A stretch of 5,616 nucleotides of DNA, from the NCBI GenBank assembly GCA_021798675.1, contig JAJZGE010000158.1, positions 1-5,616 on the forward strand, read 5' to 3'. Position 1 is the stretch's first letter; every line of letters starts with the position of its first letter. Below are positions 1 through 5,304 of this stretch, one piece after another. Source of the DNA: Pseudomonadota bacterium (lineage in GTDB: Bacteria > Pseudomonadota > Gammaproteobacteria > Xanthomonadales > Rhodanobacteraceae). Both the position numbers and the translations under genes were made by a program. The notes under the pieces were generated by a model that was given only the letters and a program-made list of their open reading frames with translations, ran no database searches and was not told where the DNA came from.

Positions 1-858
1 GTGAGTCTGGCGCAGGCTGGCCAAGTGGTCGCGGTGAGCGTGGTGGTGGGGCAGTCGGTGCATACCGGCGAGCCGCTGATGAAGCTGGCCACCGATCCGC
101 TGGCGCGCACCGCGTTCCTGCAGGCGCAAAACGCATTGAAGCTGGCGCGCAGCGAGCTGGATCGGGTGACCCGGCTGGCTGCACAGCACCTCGCCACGCA
201 GTCGCAGCTGGCCACTGCGCGCAAGGCGCTGGCCGATGCTGAAGTGGCGCTCGCGGCGCAGCGCCAGCTGGGCGGCGCCGCGGCGATCCAGCCGGTGACC
301 GCGCCAGCCGACGGCGTGATTACCGCCGTGCAGGTGGCGTTGGGTGATCGGGTGCCGGCCAATGCGCCGCTGCTCACTTTTGCGCCCACCTCGGCGCTGA
401 TCGCGCAGCTCGGCGTGCAGCCCGACCAGGCCGCGCAGCTCAAATCCGGCATGCCGGTGACGCTGCGCGCGGTGTACGGCAAGCTCGATCCGGCCGAGGG
501 TCGGGTCAGCATGCTGGGCCGCGCGGTGGATCCGCAGAGCCACCTGGTGCCGGTGCAGGTCAGCGTGCCGTCAGTGATGGCCGCACAGATGGTGGCCGGC
601 GCCGCGATTGACGCGCAGATCCACACCGCCAGCTACACCGCGTGGGCGGTGCCGCGCGCCTCGGTGCTGAGCGACGAGCAGGGCCACTACCTGTTCCAGC
701 TCGATCACGGCAACGCGCACCGTGTCGACGTCAAGGTACGCTCACCGGCCGGCGACACCATCGGCGTGGACGGACCGATCAACGCCAGCCTGCCGGTGAT
801 CGTGATGGGTGCCTATGAGCTTTCCGATGGCATGCCCGTGCGCGAGCAAGCCCAATGA
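1..858 (+). CDS. RND efflux periplasmic adaptor (membrane-fusion protein), 5'-truncated
   Basis: This is the C-terminal 285 residues of an HlyD/AcrA-type adaptor, which bridges an RND permease and an outer-membrane channel in the periplasm. The reading frame is already open at base 1, and the GTG there is probably an internal Val codon: it lies inside the first lipoyl half-motif (G7-V-V-A-V, then G17-x-x-V-x-x-G23-x-x-L). The signal peptide and N-terminal strands, probably 70-100 residues, are missing. In order I see the lipoyl half (about 5-30), an Ala/Leu/Gln-rich helical hairpin (about 32-92), the second lipoyl half (about 97-128, T100-A-P-x-D-G-V-I), a beta-barrel (about 130-210) and a membrane-proximal domain (about 212-280, V217-P-R-A-S-V-L). 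The hairpin tip reads R55-x3-L59-x6-T66, close to the R-x3-L-x6-S signature of TolC-docking adaptors. The stop overlaps the permease start (ATGA), indicating one operon with translational coupling. The family is clear; the substrate cannot be told from this part. Confidence 0.9.
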   Translation: MSLAQAGQVVAVSVVVGQSVHTGEPLMKLATDPLARTAFLQAQNALKLARSELDRVTRLAAQHLATQSQLATARKALADAEVALAAQRQLGGAAAIQPVTAPADGVITAVQVALGDRVPANAPLLTFAPTSALIAQLGVQPDQAAQLKSGMPVTLRAVYGKLDPAEGRVSMLGRAVDPQSHLVPVQVSVPSVMAAQMVAGAAIDAQIHTASYTAWAVPRASVLSDEQGHYLFQLDHGNAHRVDVKVRSPAGDTIGVDGPINASLPVIVMGAYELSDGMPVREQAQ

Positions 859-3800
859 CGGCCACGCAATGGATGCACAAGCATCGACGCTCGCTGCTGT
901 TCCTGGCGCTGATGCTGATGCTGGGCGGGCTGGGCAGCGCGTTCCAGATGCCGGTGTCGCTGTTCCCCAGCGTGGCGTTTCCGCGGGTCAAGCTCACCCT
1001 CGATGCGGGCGACCGTCCGGCTGACCAGATGGCAGTGGAAGTGACCACGCCGGTGGAGGAGGCGATCCGCCGCGTGCGCGGCGTGCGCGATGTGCGTTCC
1101 ACCACCAGTCGCGGCAGCGCGGAAATCGCGGTGACCTTCGACTGGGGCGCTGACATGAGCCGCGCGTTGCTTGATGTGAATGCGGCCGCCGGACAGATCC
1201 TGCCGGAACTGCCCGCCGGCACGCGGCTGCAGTCGCGCCGGATGGATCCGACGGTGTTTCCGATCCTCGCCTACAGCCTGCGCTCGAAGACGCTCACGCC
1301 GACCCAGCTGCGCGATCTGGCGGAGTACCAGCTGCGCCCGCTGCTGTCCGGCATCACCGGCGTGGCCCAGGTCGACGTGCAGGGCGGTGAGGTCGGCGAA
1401 TTCCATGTCGACGTGGACATGCGCAAGCTGCGCGCGCAATCGCTGAGCCTGGACGACGTCAACCGGGCGGTGGCTGCAGCGGCCACGATCCAGGCGCTGG
1501 GCCGGCTGCAGGATCACTACAAGCTGTACCTGCTGCTGGCCAACAACCAGCCGGCTACCCCCGCGGCGCTGGCCGCCATCGTGCTGCGCGCCGACGCGCA
1601 TGGGGTGGTTCGGCTGGGCGACGTGGCCACGGTCAAGGTGAGCAAGGCACCGCAGTGGGTGCGGGTGAATGCCGACGGCCAGGATGCGGTGCTGATGCAG
1701 GTGTACCAGCAGCCCAATGGCAACAGCGTGCAGATCGAACACGACGTGCGCCAGCGCCTGGCCAGTTACAAGCTGCCGGCCGGCGTGCGCGTCGCCAACT
1801 GGTACGACCAGACCCAGCTGGTCAAGGGTGCCGCCGGCAGCGTGCGCGACGCGATCCTGATCGGCATCGTGCTGGCCGGGCTGGTGCTGTTCGTGTTCCT
1901 GCGCAACGTGCGGGTGATCGTGGTGGCGCTGATCGTGGTGCCCTCGGTGCTGGCGATCACGGTGCTGCTGCTGTCCGTGCTGCACATGAGCTTCAACATG
2001 ATGACGCTGGGCGGCATGGCGGCCGCGGTAGGGCTGATCATCGACGACGTGATCGTGATGCTGGAGCACATCATGCGCCGCCTGCGCGAGGGCAGCGGAC
2101 CGGTGTCCGAGCGCATCGCCGGCGCCGCGTGGGAGTTCACCCGGCCATTGACCGGTTCCAGCGCCGCCACCGTGGTGATCTTCCTGCCGCTGGCGTTTCT
2201 CACCGGCGTCACCGGCGCGTTCTTCAAGGCGCTGTCGCTGACCATGGCCAGCTCGCTGGTGATCTCCTACCTGCTGACCTGGGTGGCGGTGCCGCTGCTG
2301 GCCGGGTGGCTGATCGACGAGCGCCACGCGGTCGAGCAGCCGCCGGGGCGCTTCTCGCAGCGCATGCTGCACGGCTACGAACGCACGCTGGGCAAGCTGC
2401 TCGCGCGGCCGGTGTGGCTGCTGCTGGGCATCGTGCCGCTGCTGCTGCTGGGCGCACTGGCGTTCCGCCAGGTGGGCACCGGCTTCATGCCGAAGATGGA
2501 CGAGGGCGGTTTCATTCTCGACTACCTGTCCAAGCCGGGCACGTCGCTGACCGAGACCAATCGCCTGCTCAACCAGGTCGAGAAGATCATTCGCGCCAAT
2601 CCCTACGTGGCCACCTATTCGCGGCGCACCGGGCTGCAGCTGGGCGGCGGACTCACCGAGGCCAACCAGGGCGATTTCTTCATCCGCCTCAAGAACGGCC
2701 CGCGACCGAGCGCGGAAGAGGTGATGGCGCAGGTGCGCACCCAGGTCGAGGCCAAGGTGCCCGGCCTGGAGATCGAGCTGGCGCAGCTGATGGAGGACCT
2801 GATCGGCGACCTGGTGGCGGTGCCGCAGCCAATCGAGGTGAAGCTGTACGGTGATGATCCGCAGCAGCTGGACGACACCGCACGCAAGGTCGCCGCAGCG
2901 ATCGGCAAGCTCCACGGTGTGGTCGACGTGCGCGACGGCATCAACCCCGCCGGCGACGCGCTGGAGGTGAAGGTGGATGCGGTCCGGGCCGGCCTGGTCG
3001 GGCTCGATCCCGGTGCGGTGGTGCAGCAGGTCGACATGGCGGTGGCCGGCACGGTGGCGGCGCGCCTGCCGCAGGGGCCGAAGATGGTGGGCGTGCGCGT
3101 CTGGCTGGCGCCGGCGGCGCGCGCGCAGATGGAGCAGCTGAAGGCGCTGCCGATCCGCACCGCCAACGGGCAGACTGTGCCGCTGAGCCAGCTGGCCACG
3201 CTGACCACGGTGCAGGGTCAGCCGCAGATCGTGCACGACAACCTCAAACGCATGGTCGCAGTGACGGCGCGCATCAGCGGCCGCTCGCTGGGCGCGGCCA
3301 TGGTCGACGTGAAAAAGGCGCTGGCCGTGCCGGGCCTGGTGCCGGCCGGCATGTATCACGAACTGGGCGGCCTGTATGCGCAGCAGCAGACGGCGTTCCG
3401 CGACCTCACGGTGGTGATGCTGGCGGCGATCGCGCTGGTGTTCACCCTGCTGCTGTTCCTGTACGAGAGCTTCCGCGTGGCGCTGGCGATCATGGCCACG
3501 CCGCTGCTGGCGCTGTCGGCAGTGTTCATCGGCCTGTGGGTCACCGGCATCGAGCTGAACATCTCGGCGATGATGGGCATGACCATGATCGTGGGCATCG
3601 TCACCGAACTGGCGGTGTTCTACTTCTCCGAATTGACCGACGCGCCACCGGAGATGTCGCTGCACGAGGCCATGCATTACGCCGGCCACCACCGCATGCG
3701 GCCGATCCTGATGTCGACCATCGCGGCGATCCTCACCCTGCTGCCGCTGGCGCTGGCGCTTGGCCAGGGCTCGCAGATGCAGCAGCCGCTGGCGGTGGCG

Positions 3801-3911
3801 ATCATTGCCGGCATGCTGGTGCAGGTGCCGCTGGTGCTGCTGGTGATGCCAGTGCTGTATGCGCTGCTGATGCGCAAGCGCGGCCGGCGGCTGCCGGCGG
3901 AGACCGCGTAA
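855..3911 (+). CDS. RND-family efflux permease (AcrB/CusA superfamily), complete
   Basis: This 1018-residue inner-membrane proton antiporter is close to the usual 1030-1050 of the family. The layout is canonical: TM1 (about 12-30), first periplasmic loop (31-330), TM2-TM6 (about 331-487), TM7 (about 519-537), second periplasmic loop (540-848) and TM8-TM12 (about 849-1006). TM1 is followed by M32-P-V-S-L-F-P, as expected. TM4 has the acidic pair D397-D398 in G-L-I-I-D-D-V-I-V, matching AcrB Asp407/Asp408. In TM10, E918 sits where AcrB has Lys940; CusA-type metal pumps have Glu there. The second loop starts F544-M-P-x-x-D-E-G with P561-G-T-S-L, also like the metal-pump branch. TM11 begins R947-M-R-P-I-L-M-S, matching the AcrB Arg971 region. 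The position that I align with the CusA metal ligand Met623 is not Met, so metal export is not supported. The ATG overlaps the adaptor stop (ATGA) and has no strong ribosome site, consistent with coupling. Family is certain, substrate unknown. Confidence 0.95.
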   Translation: MTATQWMHKHRRSLLFLALMLMLGGLGSAFQMPVSLFPSVAFPRVKLTLDAGDRPADQMAVEVTTPVEEAIRRVRGVRDVRSTTSRGSAEIAVTFDWGADMSRALLDVNAAAGQILPELPAGTRLQSRRMDPTVFPILAYSLRSKTLTPTQLRDLAEYQLRPLLSGITGVAQVDVQGGEVGEFHVDVDMRKLRAQSLSLDDVNRAVAAAATIQALGRLQDHYKLYLLLANNQPATPAALAAIVLRADAHGVVRLGDVATVKVSKAPQWVRVNADGQDAVLMQVYQQPNGNSVQIEHDVRQRLASYKLPAGVRVANWYDQTQLVKGAAGSVRDAILIGIVLAGLVLFVFLRNVRVIVVALIVVPSVLAITVLLLSVLHMSFNMMTLGGMAAAVGLIIDDVIVMLEHIMRRLREGSGPVSERIAGAAWEFTRPLTGSSAATVVIFLPLAFLTGVTGAFFKALSLTMASSLVISYLLTWVAVPLLAGWLIDERHAVEQPPGRFSQRMLHGYERTLGKLLARPVWLLLGIVPLLLLGALAFRQVGTGFMPKMDEGGFILDYLSKPGTSLTETNRLLNQVEKIIRANPYVATYSRRTGLQLGGGLTEANQGDFFIRLKNGPRPSAEEVMAQVRTQVEAKVPGLEIELAQLMEDLIGDLVAVPQPIEVKLYGDDPQQLDDTARKVAAAIGKLHGVVDVRDGINPAGDALEVKVDAVRAGLVGLDPGAVVQQVDMAVAGTVAARLPQGPKMVGVRVWLAPAARAQMEQLKALPIRTANGQTVPLSQLATLTTVQGQPQIVHDNLKRMVAVTARISGRSLGAAMVDVKKALAVPGLVPAGMYHELGGLYAQQQTAFRDLTVVMLAAIALVFTLLLFLYESFRVALAIMATPLLALSAVFIGLWVTGIELNISAMMGMTMIVGIVTELAVFYFSELTDAPPEMSLHEAMHYAGHHRMRPILMSTIAAILTLLPLALALGQGSQMQQPLAVAIIAGMLVQVPLVLLVMPVLYALLMRKRGRRLPAETA

Positions 3912-3961
3912 GCGCCGCTCGAAGCTCACGCGAATCAGGCATTGACGCGCGCAACCCGCGA

Positions 3962-4008
3962 CCGGCCATCCCAGGCCGGCCGGAGAGGTTGAATAGTCAC
4001 AACCTCTC
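3962..4008. terminator. Two tandem hairpins between convergent genes; possible bidirectional terminator
   Basis: The first inverted repeat is CCGGCC (3962-3967) / GGCCGG (3974-3979), with a 6-nt loop. The second is GAGAGGTTG (3983-3991) / CAACCTCTC (4000-4008), a perfect 9-bp stem with an 8-nt loop. They lie about 50 bases past the permease stop, and the right arm of the second covers part of the acetyltransferase stop codon (4007-4009). The convergent position suits termination or 3'-end protection of both transcripts. Neither strand has a T-tract after the stem, so this is not a textbook intrinsic terminator. The rest of the 95-bp spacer shows nothing else I can name. Confidence 0.4.
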
Positions 4009-4480
4009 AGCGCACCGGCTTGGCCAGCCGCAGCAGGTCGGTGGCGTAGCCGCTGGCCTCGTACAGCGCGCGGGCGCGTTCGTTGCCGGGAAACACCGCC
4101 AGCGTCACCAGCTGGCAGTGGTGCTCGCGGGCCCAGCCTTCGGCATGCTCCAGCAACGCCTTGCCGACACCCTTGCCCTCGTGCTGCGGCAGCACCGCCA
4201 GATCGGAGATGTGGCAGTTGCTGCGCCCGGTGAAGAAATCCGCCGTGCGCTGCAGGTGGATGAAGCCCACCCGCTCGCCGTCCGCGTCCTCGGCCACGAA
4301 CAGGTAGCTGTTCGCCGGCTGATCCTCCAGATGCCGCAGCAGATCGTCGCGGATGCCCTCGATGCATTCATGTCGGCGCCGCCACGGCGGCAGCGTGAAA
4401 TCGGCGAAGCGCGGCACCAGCGCAAGGATGAAATCGTCATCGTCTTCGGCCAGACGAATCAGCAGGGGCGTGTCGGTCAT
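4007..4480 (-). CDS. GNAT-family N-acetyltransferase
   Basis: The product is a 157-residue cytosolic protein of the GCN5-related acetyltransferase fold, which moves acetyl from acetyl-CoA to an amine. The substrate is not identifiable. Motif A, which holds the CoA pyrophosphate, is seen as Q99-H-E-G102-K-G104-V-G-K-A-L-L after the strand I91-S-D-L-A-V-L. Motif B follows as L127-A-V-F-P-G-N133-E-R-A-R-A-L-Y140-E-A-S-G-Y, with the usual Asn and Tyr. The N-terminal half holds the variable acceptor region, including an Asp/Glu patch at 12-16. Length is normal for a single-domain GNAT. I chose the ATG at 4480 because M-T-D begins the first recognisable strand, but it has no clear ribosome site. 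An in-frame GTG at 4513-4511 has AGGG seven bases upstream (4524-4521) and would add 11 Pro/Arg-rich residues. The gene is convergent with the permease and divergent from pdxH, so it is probably its own transcription unit. Confidence 0.88.
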   Translation of the reverse strand: MTDTPLLIRLAEDDDDFILALVPRFADFTLPPWRRRHECIEGIRDDLLRHLEDQPANSYLFVAEDADGERVGFIHLQRTADFFTGRSNCHISDLAVLPQHEGKGVGKALLEHAEGWAREHHCQLVTLAVFPGNERARALYEASGYATDLLRLAKPVR

Positions 4481-4508
4481 GGGCGGTCGGGTGGTTGGCA
4501 GTGGGCGG

Positions 4509-4518
4509 ATCACGTGAT
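4509..4518. promoter_or_regulatory. Perfect 10-bp palindrome ATCACGTGAT, possible operator
   Basis: ATCACGTGAT is identical to its reverse complement and lies 28 bases upstream of the preferred acetyltransferase start. The alternative GTG start of that gene falls inside it. Its centre is CACGTG, and it is less GC-rich than its surroundings. Symmetry and placement in the divergent spacer suggest a site for a dimeric regulator. That is inference; I do not recognise the regulator, and a 10-bp palindrome can arise by chance. Confidence 0.3.
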
Positions 4519-4528
4519 GACCCTGCCG

Positions 4529-4557
4529 TTTCTACACCCTGCGCCGTGGCGGCGAAA
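4529..4557 (-). promoter_or_regulatory. Weak candidate promoter for the acetyltransferase gene
   Basis: On the minus strand, TTTCGC (4557-4552) and TAGAAA (4534-4529) are separated by 17 bases, the ideal sigma-70 spacing. TAGAAA matches four of six -10 consensus bases; the -35 match is poor. The predicted RNA start, near 4522, would leave a leader of about 40 bases to the ATG at 4480 and would put the 4509-4518 palindrome just downstream of the start point. This would favour the ATG over the GTG start. It is a weak call in GC-rich DNA. Confidence 0.2.
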
Positions 4558-4595
4558 GTCCCGACGCCGGCCGGCTCGCGCGCTGCGACGATTCG

Positions 4596-4621
4596 CGCCC
4601 ACCGCCCACCGCCCACCGCCC
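4596..4621. repeat. Short tandem repeat, 7-bp unit CGCCCAC, 3.7 copies
   Basis: Three exact copies of CGCCCAC (4596-4602, 4603-4609, 4610-4616) are followed by a partial CGCCC (4617-4621). The array lies in the divergent spacer, about 25 bases upstream of the candidate pdxH -10 element. One inverted copy, GTGGGCG, occurs at 4501-4507 in the same spacer. A unit not divisible by three, in non-coding DNA beside a promoter, could change length by slippage and alter promoter spacing. The copy number is low, so this is inference. Confidence 0.7.
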
Positions 4622-4645
4622 TGCGGCCGCGGCGAGGCATTGCAC

Positions 4646-4651
4646 TATCAT
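4646..4651 (+). promoter_or_regulatory. pdxH: Candidate -10 element (TATCAT) for pdxH
   Basis: TATCAT matches five of six bases of the sigma-70 -10 consensus and is the most AT-rich hexamer in a very GC-rich stretch. Transcription would start near 4658, giving a leader of about 60 bases to the ATG at 4717. No acceptable -35 hexamer is seen 16-18 bases upstream, where the sequence is the GC-rich block after the CGCCCAC array. The promoter may therefore be weak or need an activator. Confidence 0.35.
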
Positions 4652-4699
4652 CCGTCTCTGGCACCCGCGTCATGCTGGCGCTGCCGCCCCGTCACCACC

Positions 4700-4705
4700 G
4701 GAAAG
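4700..4705 (+). promoter_or_regulatory. pdxH: Ribosome binding site for pdxH (GGAAAG)
   Basis: GGAAAG ends 11 bases before the ATG at 4717, a slightly long but usable spacing. It is the best purine-rich element in the leader and supports the 4717 start. The in-frame upstream ATG at 4672 has no such site and would lie only about 14 bases from the predicted transcription start. Confidence 0.4.
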
Positions 4706-4716
4706 TTTCGAACGCC

Positions 4717-5304
4717 ATGCTCAATCCCCAGATTCTGGACACCTTCCGCCAGCTGCTGGAGCAGGCCATGGCCAGCGGCGACCCCGAGCCGACCGCGATG
4801 AACCTGGCCACGGTCGACAGCTCCGGCCGGGTAGCCTCGCGCATCGTGCTGCTGAAGGGCGTCGATGAGCGCGGTCTGCGCTTCTACACCAACTACCTCA
4901 GCGACAAGGGCAGCCAGCTGGAGGCGCATCCGCAGGTCGCGCTGTGCTTCCACTGGAAGCAGCTGCGCGACGGCGTGCAAGTGCGCATCGAGGGCGCCGC
5001 GCGCAGGCTGCAGCCGGAGGAGTCGGATGCCTACTTCGCCAGCCGCCCGCGCGGCAGCCAGATCGGCGCGTGGGCCTCGCTGCAGTCGCAGACGCTGCCC
5101 GATCGCGACACCTTCGAACAGCGGCTTTTGCGCTACGAGCACGAGTTCGAGGGCAGAGAGGTGAGCCGTCCGCCGCACTGGGGCGGCTACGTGGTGGAGC
5201 CGGACACGCTGGAGTTCTGGTACGGCGCGCAGTTCCGCTGGCATGAGCGGGTGCGCTGGAACCGCCACGGCCAGACCTGGACCAGCCGGCTGCTGTACCC
5301 GTGA
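4717..5304 (+). CDS. pdxH: Pyridoxine/pyridoxamine 5'-phosphate oxidase
   Basis: PdxH is a cytosolic FMN-dependent homodimeric oxidase that converts pyridoxine or pyridoxamine 5'-phosphate to pyridoxal 5'-phosphate, the last step of the DXP-dependent B6 route and of salvage. The 195 residues contain the family landmarks: R42-I-V-L-L-K47 (matching E. coli Arg67...Lys72), F57-Y-T-N, and Y106-x3-R110-x3-S114 (substrate phosphate ligands, E. coli Tyr129/Arg133/Ser137). Next come the signature S114-Q-I-G-A-W-A-S-L-Q-S, then W155-G-G-Y, E166-F-W-Y-G, R174-W-H176 (E. coli Arg197/His199) and a C-terminal R191-L-L-Y-P. At E. coli Arg88 (FMN contact) this protein has D63, followed by the conserved K64. 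It is about 23 residues shorter at the N terminus than the E. coli enzyme (218) and lacks the G-G-L-R-R-x-D-L segment. An ATG at 4672 would add 15 residues without restoring it. The stop overlaps the yjbQ start (GTGA). Confidence 0.95.
   Translation: MLNPQILDTFRQLLEQAMASGDPEPTAMNLATVDSSGRVASRIVLLKGVDERGLRFYTNYLSDKGSQLEAHPQVALCFHWKQLRDGVQVRIEGAARRLQPEESDAYFASRPRGSQIGAWASLQSQTLPDRDTFEQRLLRYEHEFEGREVSRPPHWGGYVVEPDTLEFWYGAQFRWHERVRWNRHGQTWTSRLLYP

Noticed and set aside
1..3. GTG at the window start as a true start codon of the adaptor
   Set aside because: It falls within the first lipoyl half-motif, and a real adaptor needs an upstream signal peptide and strands, so the gene is cut by the window edge.
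1655..2854. A 399-codon plus-strand frame inside the permease gene
   Set aside because: The translation is low-complexity Arg/Ala/Gly and it lies wholly within the permease coding sequence in another frame.
813..4367. A 1184-codon open frame on the minus strand, antisense to the permease and running into the acetyltransferase region
   Set aside because: Its product is rich in His, Gln, Arg and Ala with no domain, as expected for the mirror of a GC-rich gene with biased third positions. The sense frame is a clear full-length RND permease, and the acetyltransferase in another frame is convincing.
4566..4575. Palindrome GCCGGCCGGC, and a GCGGCCGC palindrome at 4623-4630
   Set aside because: Pure G/C palindromes of this size are common by chance in DNA this GC-rich and have no positional support.
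4672..4716. Upstream in-frame ATG start for pdxH (15 extra residues) or a short leader peptide
   Set aside because: There is no ribosome site, it is too close to the predicted transcription start, and the added residues do not match the known N-terminal PdxH segment. The 4717 ATG fits the family and has GGAAAG upstream.
3536..4801. A 421-codon plus-strand frame spanning the permease end, spacer, acetyltransferase and pdxH start
   Set aside because: It crosses a convergent junction and two well-supported genes in other frames, and shows no recognisable domain or signal.
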